Part shown: positions 1 through 8,877 of the stretch, piece after piece
Numbering within the stretch: the stretch's first letter is position 1
Layout: every line of letters starts with the position of its first letter
Origin: Filomicrobium insigne
Lineage (GTDB): Bacteria; Pseudomonadota; Alphaproteobacteria; Rhizobiales; Hyphomicrobiaceae
Direction: 5' to 3'
Length of the DNA: 64,000 nucleotides
NCBI RefSeq assembly: GCF_900104305.1
Contig: NZ_FNJC01000002.1
Coordinates: 558,001-622,000, forward strand
Notes under the pieces: model-generated
The model's input: only the letters and a program-made list of their open reading frames with translations
Database searches by the model: none
Told to the model about the DNA's origin: nothing
Program-made: the position numbers and the translations under genes

Positions 1-676
1 CGCTTGCCATCTGCTCCAATGCCGTCTGCGCAAGCGGCTTAGTCACCTTCCGATGCATCGCGAGTGCCAATCGATCAATTTCATCGACCACAGCGTTAGC
101 TGCCTGCATCGACCGCTCCATACGTAGCGTCAGGAACTTCACAACGGCCGGTTCGACTGCCAGTTGCCGGTCGGCAAACAATTTTACCAGAACGGCCTGC
201 AAGAGCGAATCGTCAGGAGCCTGTATCTCTGCGATTGGTAAAGCACGTGTCCGCGACCGAAGATCCGGCAGCGCCAACGTTAACTGCCCGGGTGCGACAC
301 GCGACGTCATGAGCACCAATCCACGTCCCTGGCGAGCCATGTTGAGCAGATGGAACAGGACTTGCTCGTTGGCAACTCCCCGTTCCAAATCCTCCACCAC
401 CAACGCGCCGGCCGTCTCCAGCTTACCAATCGCCTGTTCATTGAGGTCAGATGCAGCAATCAGATCAGAGCTGTGCGACAAGCGAAAGACATTCGCCAAA
501 TGGCTCTTTCCAGAGCCTTGTGGGCCAATCAGAAGCAACGCGCTATGCGGCCACGCCTGAGGTTCATCAATGAGTTCGACCGCCGCAGCATTCGACTGGC
601 TGATCAGAAAGTCTTCCCGATCCAGAGCCGAACGATGAGACAAATCCAGAGTCAGTTGGCGCGGAGCGGTCGTCAT
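1..676 (-). CDS. hdaA: HdaA, DnaA-related regulatory inactivator (partial, C-terminus off the window)
   Basis: An open minus-strand frame begins with ATG at 676 and is still open at base 1 (225 codons visible). Residues 51-58 (GPQGSGKS) are a Walker A loop, residues 92-98 (ALVVEDL) a Walker B-like strand, and DLRSR near 139-143 resembles the arginine-finger segment of DnaA-type AAA+ proteins. The N-terminal QLTLDL (residues 7-12) resembles the beta-clamp-binding peptide of Hda. Hda/HdaA proteins bind the sliding clamp and stimulate ATP hydrolysis by DnaA, which prevents re-initiation of replication. The gene lies 43 bp downstream of the PerM gene on the same strand and is probably co-transcribed with it. 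The family call is firm; the missing end is only the last part of the DnaA-like domain III. Confidence 0.85.
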   Translation of the reverse strand, partial: MTTAPRQLTLDLSHRSALDREDFLISQSNAAAVELIDEPQAWPHSALLLIGPQGSGKSHLANVFRLSHSSDLIAASDLNEQAIGKLETAGALVVEDLERGVANEQVLFHLLNMARQGRGLVLMTSRVAPGQLTLALPDLRSRTRALPIAEIQAPDDSLLQAVLVKLFADRQLAVEPAVVKFLTLRMERSMQAANAVVDEIDRLALAMHRKVTKPLAQTALEQMAS

Positions 677-719
677 GGCTTCGTTTGCATAAATCTTAGA
701 TCAAGCGAAATGCTGTTCA

Positions 720-1808
720 TCAAACAGGCGGATCGCCCGGAGCAGCAGGTGCCTCTCCCGTATATACCGAACTGGCAAGATAGGCTTTCAGCCCATATCG
801 GACGATAACACCCACTGCGGCCGCCAGCGGTACTGCAACAAGCGCCCCGACAATCCCAAATAGATAGCTAAACGCAAATAGGGCGAAGATCAGCCACACC
901 GGATGTAATCCGATCTTTGAACCTACGATATTGGGACTAAGGATGCCGGCGTCGAGCGCTTGACCTGCCAGAAAAACACCGAGGACCAACATCACCGGCA
1001 GTGTATCGGGCCAGAACTGCAGCACCGCCAACGTCATCCCAATGAGTGTACCAATCGCCCAGCCGAGCACCGGTACGAACGCCAACACTCCTGTAGCAAA
1101 GCCGATAAGCGCCCCGTAGTGCAGGCCGACGGCCCACAAACTGAGCGCATAAAAGCAGCCAAGGATCAGACAAACCGTGCCTTGCCCGCGAATAAACGCA
1201 CTGACTGCACCGTTGATGTCACGTGCCATCTGACGCAAGGGTGCCGCATGCCCTCGCGGTAACCATCGGTCAACCTCGCCCAGCATACGCTTCCAGTCGA
1301 CCAGAAGATAAAACACAACAAGCGGCGTGATGAGGACCAACGACAGCACGTTGAAAAGCGCGCGTCCCTGCGTCCACAGCGATTGAGCAACCCAAGATGC
1401 AACGCCCTCCCAGTTCTCGGACAAAGAGGTGAGCACCGAGTTGAAAGCCTGAAGGGCTGCAGGAGAATGCGTTCCCAATTTCTCTTGAGCCCACGTTTGG
1501 AGAAGGTCCTGCAGCCGTTGCAGCTCGGTCGGTAAAGCATTCGCAAACTGCGTGACATGCTCCACAAGAACCGGCCCGACAAACACAATCACCAGCACAA
1601 TCGCGATGACGAGAAGCGCGACAATCGCAAGACAGCTGACCACGCGCGGCAAACCAATCCGTTCAAGCGCATCCGCTACCGGATTCAGCCCATAAGCAAA
1701 CAAAATGCCGAGTACGAAAGGTAGAAGAATCTCTTGCAGAAGTCCGATAAGCAAAACAAGGACCACCGCCGCAATCAGCCAGAACAGAGCTTGCTGCTCA
1801 ACACGCAT
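720..1808 (-). CDS. AI-2E family (PerM-like) membrane transporter
   Basis: A 362-residue protein with about eight hydrophobic segments: two at the N-terminus (about 8-45), one near 58-80, then a soluble insert followed by a dense block from about 150 to 345. The C-terminal stretch around LHPVWLIFALFAFSYLFGIV and GALVAVPLAAA is the family signature. Members were first linked to autoinducer-2 export (TqsA), but many appear to be ion or solute exporters, so the substrate is not assigned. It sits between a CDP-alcohol phosphatidyltransferase and hdaA on the same strand, an order common in alphaproteobacteria. The length is normal for the family. Confidence 0.8.
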   Translation of the reverse strand: MRVEQQALFWLIAAVVLVLLIGLLQEILLPFVLGILFAYGLNPVADALERIGLPRVVSCLAIVALLVIAIVLVIVFVGPVLVEHVTQFANALPTELQRLQDLLQTWAQEKLGTHSPAALQAFNSVLTSLSENWEGVASWVAQSLWTQGRALFNVLSLVLITPLVVFYLLVDWKRMLGEVDRWLPRGHAAPLRQMARDINGAVSAFIRGQGTVCLILGCFYALSLWAVGLHYGALIGFATGVLAFVPVLGWAIGTLIGMTLAVLQFWPDTLPVMLVLGVFLAGQALDAGILSPNIVGSKIGLHPVWLIFALFAFSYLFGIVGALVAVPLAAAVGVIVRYGLKAYLASSVYTGEAPAAPGDPPV

Positions 1809-1840
1809 TGCCCAAGCCCCCCGTATGCCAGGCTAGAAGT

Positions 1841-2395
1841 TTAATCCCGCGACATATGCACCAGCCAACTGCGCAGGTACGCTACCAACGACAGGATGGT
1901 CAAAACTGCAGTGACCCACACAAGCCCCTGTCGATAGGCGCCAACATTAAGCATAAAGCCTTCATCCGCCAGCACCAATGCCGCAAGCGCCAATTGCGCA
2001 AAGGTTGTCGCTTTGCTGACCGCAAGCGGATCAATCTTGATCGGTTTGTTCAACAGCCACGACACGATGATCGCCAAGAGGATCAACAGATCTCGCGAAA
2101 CAACCGCCACCACGAGCCAGGACGGCAAATCTCCTCGCACGCCCAAGGCCAGGAAAATGCTGACAATTAAAAGCTTGTCAGCAAGTGGATCGAGATACGC
2201 ACCAAGTTCCGTCTGCCAATTGAAACGCCGTGCGAGCAGGCCATCAATCCCGTCCGATACACCAGCAATAACGAAGACGACGAACGCCGCTTTGATATAG
2301 CCCGCAAGAAGCAGCCAAAACACGACGGGTACCAGAATGGCCCGCATGAGCGTGATCAAATTGGGTATGGTCACGTGTCGGCGGTCCAAAAACAA
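1841..2395 (-). CDS. CDP-alcohol phosphatidyltransferase family protein
   Basis: An integral membrane phospholipid-headgroup transferase of 184 residues. The full catalytic signature D-G-x2-A-R-x8-G-x3-D-x3-D is present (DGLLAR, then G, then DPLAD), which binds the divalent metal and CDP-diacylglycerol. Hydrophobic segments flank it and continue to the C-terminus. The length and the DPLADK ending of the motif are typical of phosphatidylglycerophosphate synthase (PgsA) and cardiolipin-synthase-like enzymes. The acceptor alcohol cannot be settled from sequence alone. It starts with ATG and lies 32 bp upstream of the PerM gene in the same transcriptional direction. Confidence 0.85.
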   Translation of the reverse strand: MFLDRRHVTIPNLITLMRAILVPVVFWLLLAGYIKAAFVVFVIAGVSDGIDGLLARRFNWQTELGAYLDPLADKLLIVSIFLALGVRGDLPSWLVVAVVSRDLLILLAIIVSWLLNKPIKIDPLAVSKATTFAQLALAALVLADEGFMLNVGAYRQGLVWVTAVLTILSLVAYLRSWLVHMSRD

Positions 2396-2528
2396 TTGCG
2401 ATTCATCGATCAGATCCCATCATTGTCGGCGCGCGGCCCTGTAACCGGAATTGTCACCCCGGTTGAACCACCGTGTCGAGACTTATTGAAGTTTAATGCC
2501 GCATTTGGCGCAGGCGTAAGCGTGGAGA

Positions 2529-3641
2529 TCAGTAGCTCTTACGCATAACCCACTGTCCACCGTTGTTGGTGAGCGAAATACCCTCACGCGCCAGAGCGTT
2601 GGCAAGTTGTTGTCCGCCCCCCGGAAAACGCAGCACAACTTCAGCCCCACGCGCCGAAACCGACCCAACCTGAAAATCCTGCACGCCAGGCCGCCCCGAG
2701 ATGTTTTGTTGTAGACGATACCATTCAGCAGCGCTGTTGAAAAGCACCTGAATATGTATCTGCGCCGCAGGACTGGCCATTACATCAAGCCCGCCCATAT
2801 CGCGTGCCTTTATCGCCTTCCAGCGCCCTTCAAGCACGCCGAGAGATACCACAGCCGCGTACTCCATAGCATACGCCACATCGCCGTCACTGATCCGATA
2901 GCTGTGCTTCCATGAGATCGGACCGGCCGCGTCGCGGCCGCTCAACGTCACATGAAGCCGCGCCGCAGCCTGATCGACCTCCGCTTCAGCCACAATAACC
3001 CGATCACCGCCATAAGCAGACCCGAGATGACGCATGGCCTCGCCCGCACCATCATTCTTGAGCTGTTGCAGCGTGTTGGGGGGCAGACTGTCCTTCCAGC
3101 CCGTCACCCGCAAAGGCGAAACGGTATTGACGATATCTAGCCCAGACCAAACGCTGGCCCAGTTGTTTGCCCCTTGAGCCGGGGCACCACCTTGCGAAGG
3201 GATAACGATCGGCACCAGCGTAAGAGAAGGCGCCTGTTCATCAACGAATGGAACGCCCTCACGCTGAAGCAGGTCGCGAACGGCGTTGGCGGAAAAGGAA
3301 AAATCCAAGGATGCGTAATACTGCGTCGATGAGTTCTGCTCCGAGCGTACCGACATCCCCGAAATGTACTTTGACGACTGCACCGCCTTGACGCGATCCA
3401 GCCCAGCATAGGCCGTCACCGGGACAATTCGCTTCAACAACGACTTGAAAGCCGCCGTCTGACCATCCTCGATAGCCAGGCGTTTGGCGGTCACCGCATC
3501 CTTGGCCTGCCCCTGCACTGGATAATTCGCAACAGTAAAGACAGGCGATTCGGCCGCCAGAACCCGGCTTACCGGCACGAAAACGACGGCAAGAAGCAGC
3601 AAGCTCCGCAGGATTGTGTTCAACTGCCCGCAGTATTTCAC
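2529..3641 (-). CDS. DUF2066 domain-containing exported protein
   Basis: I place the start at GTG 3641 because GGGAGAAGG lies a few bases upstream and the next residues form a signal peptide (hydrophobic SLLLLAVVFVPVS, then VLAAES as likely cleavage region). An in-frame ATG at 3680 would add 13 charged residues and bury the signal. The product is about 370 residues, with no membrane segment after the leader. The sequence matches the DUF2066 family, which in many proteobacteria lies next to purM and hda; its biochemical role is unknown. It is divergent from purM across about 250 bp that should hold both promoters. Confidence 0.75.
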   Translation of the reverse strand: MKYCGQLNTILRSLLLLAVVFVPVSRVLAAESPVFTVANYPVQGQAKDAVTAKRLAIEDGQTAAFKSLLKRIVPVTAYAGLDRVKAVQSSKYISGMSVRSEQNSSTQYYASLDFSFSANAVRDLLQREGVPFVDEQAPSLTLVPIVIPSQGGAPAQGANNWASVWSGLDIVNTVSPLRVTGWKDSLPPNTLQQLKNDGAGEAMRHLGSAYGGDRVIVAEAEVDQAAARLHVTLSGRDAAGPISWKHSYRISDGDVAYAMEYAAVVSLGVLEGRWKAIKARDMGGLDVMASPAAQIHIQVLFNSAAEWYRLQQNISGRPGVQDFQVGSVSARGAEVVLRFPGGGQQLANALAREGISLTNNGGQWVMRKSY

Positions 3642-3890
3642 GTCGCCTTCTCCCCTCTGCCACGCCTCGAAGCGCCCCAATCGTGCACGCGAATTCTAAC
3701 TCGACGATTGACGGATCGCGTCGATTAAGCTTCATGCCGTCCAACTTCCGCAAATCGGTCCCGGCCAGCTATATCGCCGGACTTGGGGCCAAATTGGGTG
3801 AGCCATCGAACTCCGATAAGCTTAACCCGTCTCCGCAGTCCCGCTGCTATAACAGAACCTGCGCACTTCACGCGAGGTCCCCCTGACGCG

Positions 3891-5009
3891 ATGACAGATA
3901 ACACCGAACGACCCATCACCTATCGCGACGCTGGCGTCGATATCGATGCCGGAAACCAGCTCGTTTCCGCGATCAAACCGTTGGTACGCGCCACCCAGCG
4001 CGCAGGTGCTGACGGTGACGTCGGCGGCTTTGGTGGTCTTTTCGACCTCCAGCGCGCCGGCTATAGCGATCCAATCCTGGTCGCAGGAACAGATGGCGTA
4101 GGCACCAAGCTCAAGATCGCCATTGAAACCGGGCGCCATCATACGATTGGCATAGATCTAGTCGCAATGTGCGTGAACGATCTGATCGTTCAGGGCGCGG
4201 AACCTCTGTTCTTCCTCGATTATCTGGCAACCGGCCATCTAGATGTGGAAACCGCACGCGACGTCGTTGGAGGCATTGCCTCGGGATGTCGTGAGGCTGG
4301 ATGTGCGCTCATCGGCGGTGAAACCGCTGAAATGCCAGGCATGTACCAGGGCTCCGATTACGACTTAGCGGGGTTTGCTGTCGGAGCAGTCGAACGCCGC
4401 GATCTTTTGCCTCGCCGAGACATCGCCATTGGCGATGTGCTCATTGGCTTGGCCTCTTCCGGGGTACATTCCAATGGATACTCCCTCGTGCGCCGGCTCG
4501 TAGACGAAGCACAATTGAAATGGTCGGCTCCCGCTCCTTGGCAACCCAACACGTCCGTCGCCGAAGCGCTGTTGACACCCACACGCATCTACGTGAAGCC
4601 CATCCTCAGCGCGCTACGCGAAACCGGCGGCATCGACGGACCAATCAAGGCAATCTCGCATATCACTGGCGGCGGTCTTACAGAGAACGTGCCACGGGTT
4701 CTCTCACCTAGCGTCGGAGCACGGATCGATCTGTCCAGCTGGAACGCACCGGCTGTCTTTGGATGGCTCGCGCGCACAGGTCGGCTCGATGAAACCGAAT
4801 TACTACGTACCTTCAACTGCGGGATCGGACTCGTAATCGTCGCTGACCCGGCCGGTGCGCCCGCTGTGCTGGAAGTGCTCGCGCAAGCTGGTGAAACAGC
4901 GAGTATCATCGGGGAAATATCAGAACCGACCGGGCAGCGCACGCAGGCCAAGGGCCACGGCGAGACAGAAGCCGTAACGTATATCGGTCGTTTGGAATTC
5001 GCATCATGA
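3891..5009 (+). CDS. purM: Phosphoribosylformylglycinamidine cyclo-ligase (AIR synthetase)
   Basis: Catalyses ATP-dependent closure of FGAM to aminoimidazole ribonucleotide, the fifth step of purine synthesis. Family motifs are [10 protein letters not shown] (66-75), [18 protein letters not shown] (94-111) and [11 protein letters not shown] (142-152). The ATG at 3891 gives 372 residues, close to alphaproteobacterial PurM; the frame stays open upstream to 3783, but that part is not PurM-like. A TATAAC hexamer lies at about 3849, though no convincing -35 accompanies it. The stop codon overlaps the purN start by four bases (ATGA), indicating translational coupling. Confidence 0.95.
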   Translation: MTDNTERPITYRDAGVDIDAGNQLVSAIKPLVRATQRAGADGDVGGFGGLFDLQRAGYSDPILVAGTDGVGTKLKIAIETGRHHTIGIDLVAMCVNDLIVQGAEPLFFLDYLATGHLDVETARDVVGGIASGCREAGCALIGGETAEMPGMYQGSDYDLAGFAVGAVERRDLLPRRDIAIGDVLIGLASSGVHSNGYSLVRRLVDEAQLKWSAPAPWQPNTSVAEALLTPTRIYVKPILSALRETGGIDGPIKAISHITGGGLTENVPRVLSPSVGARIDLSSWNAPAVFGWLARTGRLDETELLRTFNCGIGLVIVADPAGAPAVLEVLAQAGETASIIGEISEPTGQRTQAKGHGETEAVTYIGRLEFAS

Positions 5010-5683
5010 GCTCGACCGAAGCGGGCTCCAAACCCGTCAAAAAGCGCGTAGGCGTGCTAATCTCCGGCCGCGGCTCCAACATGATGTCCCTGGTCGAAGC
5101 CGCAAAGGCACCTGACTATCCTGCTGAGATTGTCGTTGTTGTCTCAAATCGTCCGGAGGCTCCGGGGCTTGCCTGGGCAAAGGACCGCGGCATTCCAACA
5201 ATCGCGCTGGATCACCGCACGTTTCGGTCCCGTGAAGAGTTCGATGATCAGCTCCACCGGCTATTACTCGCCGCCCGGGTTGAGATCGTTGCCTGTGCCG
5301 GCTTCATGCGCTTGATGACCCCAGAACTTGTTGCGAACTGGCACAATCGGATGATCAACATTCATCCCTCTTTACTACCTTGTTTCAAAGGCTTGCATAC
5401 GCACGAACGCGCGCTCGCAGCAGGGGTGAGAATATCGGGCTGTACCGTCCACGCAGTTCGACATGAAATGGACACGGGCCCGATTCTTGGCCAAGCAGCG
5501 GTTTGTGTAGCTGCAAATGACACCGCAGAATCTCTCGCTGCGCGGGTGCTGGCGGCGGAGCACAAGCTCTATCCCCAAATACTGCGGCTATTTGCTTCAG
5601 ATCAAATCCTGTTGGATGAGAATGCCGTAATCACGAAACATTCATTTCCAGAGTCTCCGGCAATATTTTCCCCGAATATTTAA
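5006..5683 (+). CDS. purN: Phosphoribosylglycinamide formyltransferase
   Basis: Transfers a formyl group from 10-formyltetrahydrofolate to glycinamide ribonucleotide in purine synthesis. The N-terminal Rossmann-like start reads [12 protein letters not shown] (15-26). The catalytic triad of the family is seen as N118 and H120 in INIHPSLLP and D156 in HEMDTGPI. At 225 residues it is slightly longer than E. coli PurN because of a short, poorly conserved C-terminal tail. The ATG overlaps the purM stop. No strong terminator follows, but the next gene is more than 430 bp away. Confidence 0.95.
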   Translation: MSSTEAGSKPVKKRVGVLISGRGSNMMSLVEAAKAPDYPAEIVVVVSNRPEAPGLAWAKDRGIPTIALDHRTFRSREEFDDQLHRLLLAARVEIVACAGFMRLMTPELVANWHNRMINIHPSLLPCFKGLHTHERALAAGVRISGCTVHAVRHEMDTGPILGQAAVCVAANDTAESLAARVLAAEHKLYPQILRLFASDQILLDENAVITKHSFPESPAIFSPNI

Positions 5684-5984
5684 CCGTACATTCAACATCT
5701 TAACGACTTTACTTAATCTATTGCGCCAAAATGTAGCGGAAGCCAGGAGACTAATAGACTCTGTCAACCCTCAGGTGATAGAGCCTGTCTGTTTCGCACG
5801 ATTGAAATGCGGATCATTGGGGGCCTTTCGCATCACGTTCCACCGTTTTCCAATTTGGAAACGTCGAAAAACCATGCCTGCCGTTCGATGATTTCGCTAA
5901 CTGTGCCGCGCGTAACACACTTTTTTTGCGGACTTGGCATTAGATTCCATCTTGGTCCACGACCGCTCGTTAACGACGCCATTA

Positions 5985-6004
5985 GTTACTTTGTGCGAAG
6001 TAAC
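5985..6004. promoter_or_regulatory. Perfect inverted repeat, candidate operator of the P450 gene
   Basis: GTTACTT, a six-base spacer (TGTGCG), then AAGTAAC: a perfect 7-bp inverted repeat about 118 bp before the P450 start codon. The geometry suits a dimeric repressor or activator site, but no regulator gene lies beside it and no family can be named. Confidence 0.45.
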
Positions 6005-6030
6005 ACCGCGCGTTTCAACCGCGCGTTTCA
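6005..6030 (+). repeat. Perfect 13-bp tandem direct repeat
   Basis: Two head-to-tail copies of ACCGCGCGTTTCA, at 6005-6017 and 6018-6030, directly abut the inverted repeat at 5985-6004. They end about 90 bp before the P450 start. They may be two binding sites for one protein or a recent small duplication. Confidence 0.7.
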
Positions 6031-6121
6031 CATGGCCCCGCCAGCATCTCAAGTTGGCCCGGCCATTGCAGTGCCGATAACTCGTATGCAAGACCGCGCC
6101 TGCCCGTTAGGAGAATGAACC

Positions 6122-7477
6122 ATGAGTATGATCGAAAGCCCTTCCAGCCAGTTTGGCGAGGAGAGCATATGGTTCAAACTGTCGCCACTTCTCAAAGATC
6201 CCACCAATCCGATGGGCATGCTCATGCAAATGTCGGAGCGCTATGGACCGGTCATTCCGGTCAACATGGCCCGGCAGCGGGTCGTGTTTATTAGCGAGCC
6301 GGAATACTTCAAGCATGTGCTCGTCACCAAGACCGACAATTACGTGAAGTATTTCGACGGTCTGATTCCGATCTTCGGTAAATCGATGATCACTTTGGAT
6401 GGCGCTCTTTGGCAGAAGATCCGCATGCCCCAACAGGCGGCGTTTCATCCCGATATGTTTGCGGAATACATCCCGTATTTCAATCAGGCAATCCAGGCAA
6501 AGCTACAAAGATGGGCTGATCTCGCTAAGTCCGGTGAAGAAATCGAGATGGTCGAACAAACCTGGACCCTTGCAGCCGACATGATCTGCAAGGCACTATT
6601 CGACCGCGATATGCCGTTCAACCCGCATTTCATTTTCAAATGCGTAAAAACCTATACCGACGTCAGCAGCCACAAAGAAATTCGCGTTAAGAAACAGCAT
6701 GGCGAACTCTTTGAAGTTGCGGGTGCCGACACTGCGAAAGCGGTCGAGAGCTGGTGGAGCGTTCCGCCGGCCGTTATGGGCGCCGATCCGCGTGAAGAAC
6801 GCGAGCAGACGCTCCTGAAAATGATCGAAGCTGCCGCAGCTGACCCCGAGATGCCAGAGTTCGATCATCAGCAAGCCATCGACGAACTCAAGCAATACCT
6901 ATGGGCCGGCACCGAAACCACAGCTCTGGCCCTGGCGTGGGCGCTCTATCTCGTATCAAAACATCCTGAAGCTGCCGAACGCATCCGCCGCGAAGGCGAA
7001 ATGGTTTGCGGCGACCGCGAACCAACGGCGCACGATTACTCCGCACTCGTCTATACGCGCGCAGTCATCCAGGAAACGATGCGTATGTACCCGCCGGTCT
7101 GGAGTCTCATCCGCACCGCGGCAGGCCCGGACGAGATCGACGGCAAGAAAATCGAAGCTGGTGACCGCATCGTGCTGTTTAGCTACGGAGCACACCACAA
7201 CCCGCGCTTCTGGGACGCCCCTGAGGAATTCCGCCCCGAACGCTGGATGGGTGACGCGGCTAAAAAACGCGTCAAATACTCCTACATCCCATTCGGAGCC
7301 GGGAAACGCTCGTGCATCGGCGGCGCCATGAGCCAGGTTGAAAACACCCTGGCACTCTCTGTTCTGCTGCGTCGCTTCCGTCCTGAGTACGTCGGTCCCG
7401 AACCGGCACCGCTCAACGCGACGGTGACCCTGACGCCGAAAGGCGGACTCAAATTCCGCATTCGTGAACTAAGCTAA
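6122..7477 (+). CDS. Cytochrome P450
   Basis: A haem-thiolate monooxygenase of 451 residues, normal for a stand-alone bacterial P450. The I-helix oxygen-activation motif is AGTETT (262-267), the K-helix ExxR is E318-R321, the PERW motif is at 372-375, and the haem-binding loop is FGAGKRSCIG (391-400) with C398 as the iron ligand. No signal peptide or fused reductase is present, and no ferredoxin or ferredoxin reductase lies nearby, so electrons must come from elsewhere. The start at 6122 follows TTAGGAGAA; a second ATG two codons later is possible. The haem loop resembles the fatty-acid/alkane-hydroxylating CYP4-like branch, but the substrate is unknown. A strong terminator follows. Confidence 0.93.
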   Translation: MSMIESPSSQFGEESIWFKLSPLLKDPTNPMGMLMQMSERYGPVIPVNMARQRVVFISEPEYFKHVLVTKTDNYVKYFDGLIPIFGKSMITLDGALWQKIRMPQQAAFHPDMFAEYIPYFNQAIQAKLQRWADLAKSGEEIEMVEQTWTLAADMICKALFDRDMPFNPHFIFKCVKTYTDVSSHKEIRVKKQHGELFEVAGADTAKAVESWWSVPPAVMGADPREEREQTLLKMIEAAAADPEMPEFDHQQAIDELKQYLWAGTETTALALAWALYLVSKHPEAAERIRREGEMVCGDREPTAHDYSALVYTRAVIQETMRMYPPVWSLIRTAAGPDEIDGKKIEAGDRIVLFSYGAHHNPRFWDAPEEFRPERWMGDAAKKRVKYSYIPFGAGKRSCIGGAMSQVENTLALSVLLRRFRPEYVGPEPAPLNATVTLTPKGGLKFRIRELS

Positions 7478-7499
7478 AAAGCATCAAACTTTTTACGAG

Positions 7500-7533
7500 G
7501 GGCGACCGATATTTCGGTCGCCCTTTATTTTTC
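7500..7533 (+). terminator. Rho-independent terminator after the P450 gene
   Basis: A 10-bp perfect stem (GGGCGACCGA / TCGGTCGCCC) with a TATT loop, then TTTATTTTT. It lies between the convergent P450 and reductase genes. Confidence 0.9.
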
Positions 7534-7539
7534 ACGAGG

Positions 7540-8058
7540 TCAACGCTTTGTCACGTAGCGTAATTTCACAACCCCATTCTCAAACGTCTGAATACCGTCG
7601 AAATAGAGATCGGCACGCCGCTCAAGCGACATGAGCATCGTCAAGCCTGCACCAAGCAGGACCGGTGCTACGCAGATTTCCACCAAATCCACAAGGTCGG
7701 CCTCAAGAGCGGACTGCATGGTCAAAGCTCCGCCAACCACCCAGATGTCTTGCGTCGTGACACAACGCGCAGCCTCAACCGCCGCCCCAATGCCAGTCTT
7801 CACCACCATTGTATTCTCGGGCAAACTGGAAATCTGCGAAGAGCTCAGGACGTAGGCGCGCTTGCCCGCATACGGCCAACCATTGAATGCCTGCATAATT
7901 TGATAGGTACGCCGTCCTAAAATAACGGCACCGACTTCTCCCATGAAGCCGGTGCCGAAAATAGAACCTTGGTAAGGCAGCAACCAATCGGTATCGCCTG
8001 TGTTATCGGCGATAAATCCGTCCAGACTCGTTGCTGCGTACAGCCTTACCTTCGCCAT
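7540..8058 (-). CDS. Dihydrofolate reductase / RibD C-terminal family protein
   Basis: A 172-residue NAD(P)H-dependent reductase of the RibD C-terminal fold. The start (VRLYAATSLDGFIAD), the VILGRRTYQIM segment and the IWVVGGALT glycine-rich motif are typical of the YyaP/YwjB-like group. These proteins share the fold of DHFR and of the riboflavin reductase domain, but their physiological substrates are mostly unknown. It is not expected to replace FolA. The ATG at 8058 is preceded by GGAG. It lies just upstream of the P450 terminator in convergent orientation. Confidence 0.8.
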   Translation of the reverse strand: MAKVRLYAATSLDGFIADNTGDTDWLLPYQGSIFGTGFMGEVGAVILGRRTYQIMQAFNGWPYAGKRAYVLSSSQISSLPENTMVVKTGIGAAVEAARCVTTQDIWVVGGALTMQSALEADLVDLVEICVAPVLLGAGLTMLMSLERRADLYFDGIQTFENGVVKLRYVTKR

Positions 8059-8109
8059 CGAGACTCCGTGCCGTTAGCACTGCCCCGCAGCAGGCGCCGG
8101 ACCCCTGAA

Positions 8110-8532
8110 TTATCCGACAATCTCGCTATCACTGAAGTTGAGAGCGATTTCGCGTTGTGCCGATGTCGGACTATCTGACCCATGCACTGAATTCTCACCC
8201 TTGGAAAGAGCAAAAAGCTTCCGGATCGTACCTTCGGCAGCTTCAGCTGGGTCCGTGGCGCCCATAACCTCGCGATACTTCGCGATCGCATTTTCGCCCT
8301 CGAGCACTTGGCACACGATTGGTGCCGACGTCATAAAGTCACAGAGTTCACCGTAAAATGAGCGCTGAGCGTGCTCCTCGTAGAACTTCTCAGCTTGCTC
8401 GCGGCTCCAGAGAACCCGCTTTTGCGCGACGATACGCAGGCCAGCTTTCTCAATAACGGCGTTGACAGCCCCGGTGATATTCCGGTTCGTCGCATCCGGC
8501 TTGATAATGGAAAAGGTCCGCTCGATGGTCAT
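8110..8532 (-). CDS. ndk: Nucleoside diphosphate kinase
   Basis: Transfers the gamma phosphate of ATP to NDPs through a phosphohistidine intermediate. All 140 residues align with the family: TFSIIKPDA (6-14) near the N-terminus, RSFYGEL (57-63), and the active-site NSVHGSDS with H117 as the phosphorylated residue. The length is standard. It is read on the minus strand about 50 bp upstream of the reductase gene, possibly in one transcript. Confidence 0.96.
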   Translation of the reverse strand: MTIERTFSIIKPDATNRNITGAVNAVIEKAGLRIVAQKRVLWSREQAEKFYEEHAQRSFYGELCDFMTSAPIVCQVLEGENAIAKYREVMGATDPAEAAEGTIRKLFALSKGENSVHGSDSPTSAQREIALNFSDSEIVG

Positions 8533-8877
8533 CTCGGGCTCTCTCGTTTCTGTTTGTTGAAGGCTCGGCGCGGTTTATAGCTGTGCCCTGGTTTGATCAC
8601 AAGGCTCGATAGAAGGCACCGAGTGGATCGAGGCAATATGTTTGGACTTGCGATCGCAACCTAAGCGCGATGGCCATGTAAAAGCCCGGTTTTTAATGTG
8701 ATGAAGCAGAAGGGGCGCTCAAATTCATGCCATTCGCGCCTGAAATGGGTGAATGGCATTCAGGCCTGATCGTTGACGCGGCGCGCCGATCGGAGGAAAA
8801 CGAAGCGGCACACCAGTGGTCCCAATATTCATGAAGCGATATCGCTTAAAATACGCCGGCTCGGCTGTGAGAAACGG
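8533..8877. other. 345-bp divergent intergenic region between ndk and the GYF gene
   Basis: No gene is seen. It holds a 9-bp perfect inverted repeat, ATGCCATTC (8727-8735) and GAATGGCAT (8751-8759), with a 15-base loop. It should also contain the divergent ndk and GYF-protein promoters. I could not assign clear -35/-10 pairs. Confidence 0.5.

Larger units (their letters stand above)
5684..6121. other. 438-bp intergenic region upstream of the P450 gene
   Basis: No convincing coding sequence is seen; the one open frame here lacks any recognisable protein character. The first half is AT-rich, with TTAAC/TTAAT blocks near 5681-5717. The 3' half carries a perfect inverted repeat joined to a perfect tandem repeat (listed separately), then a good Shine-Dalgarno (TTAGGAGAA) before the P450 start. 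The length suggests a regulated promoter and a long leader. Confidence 0.6.

Noticed and set aside
5937-5955. TTGGCA-like sigma-54 promoter before the P450
   Set aside because: The GC of the -12 element is missing, and the spacing does not fit TTGGCAC-N5-TTGC.
5807-6118. 103-codon frame in the P450 leader
   Set aside because: Contains the palindrome and tandem repeats, has no ribosome site and no recognisable protein pattern.
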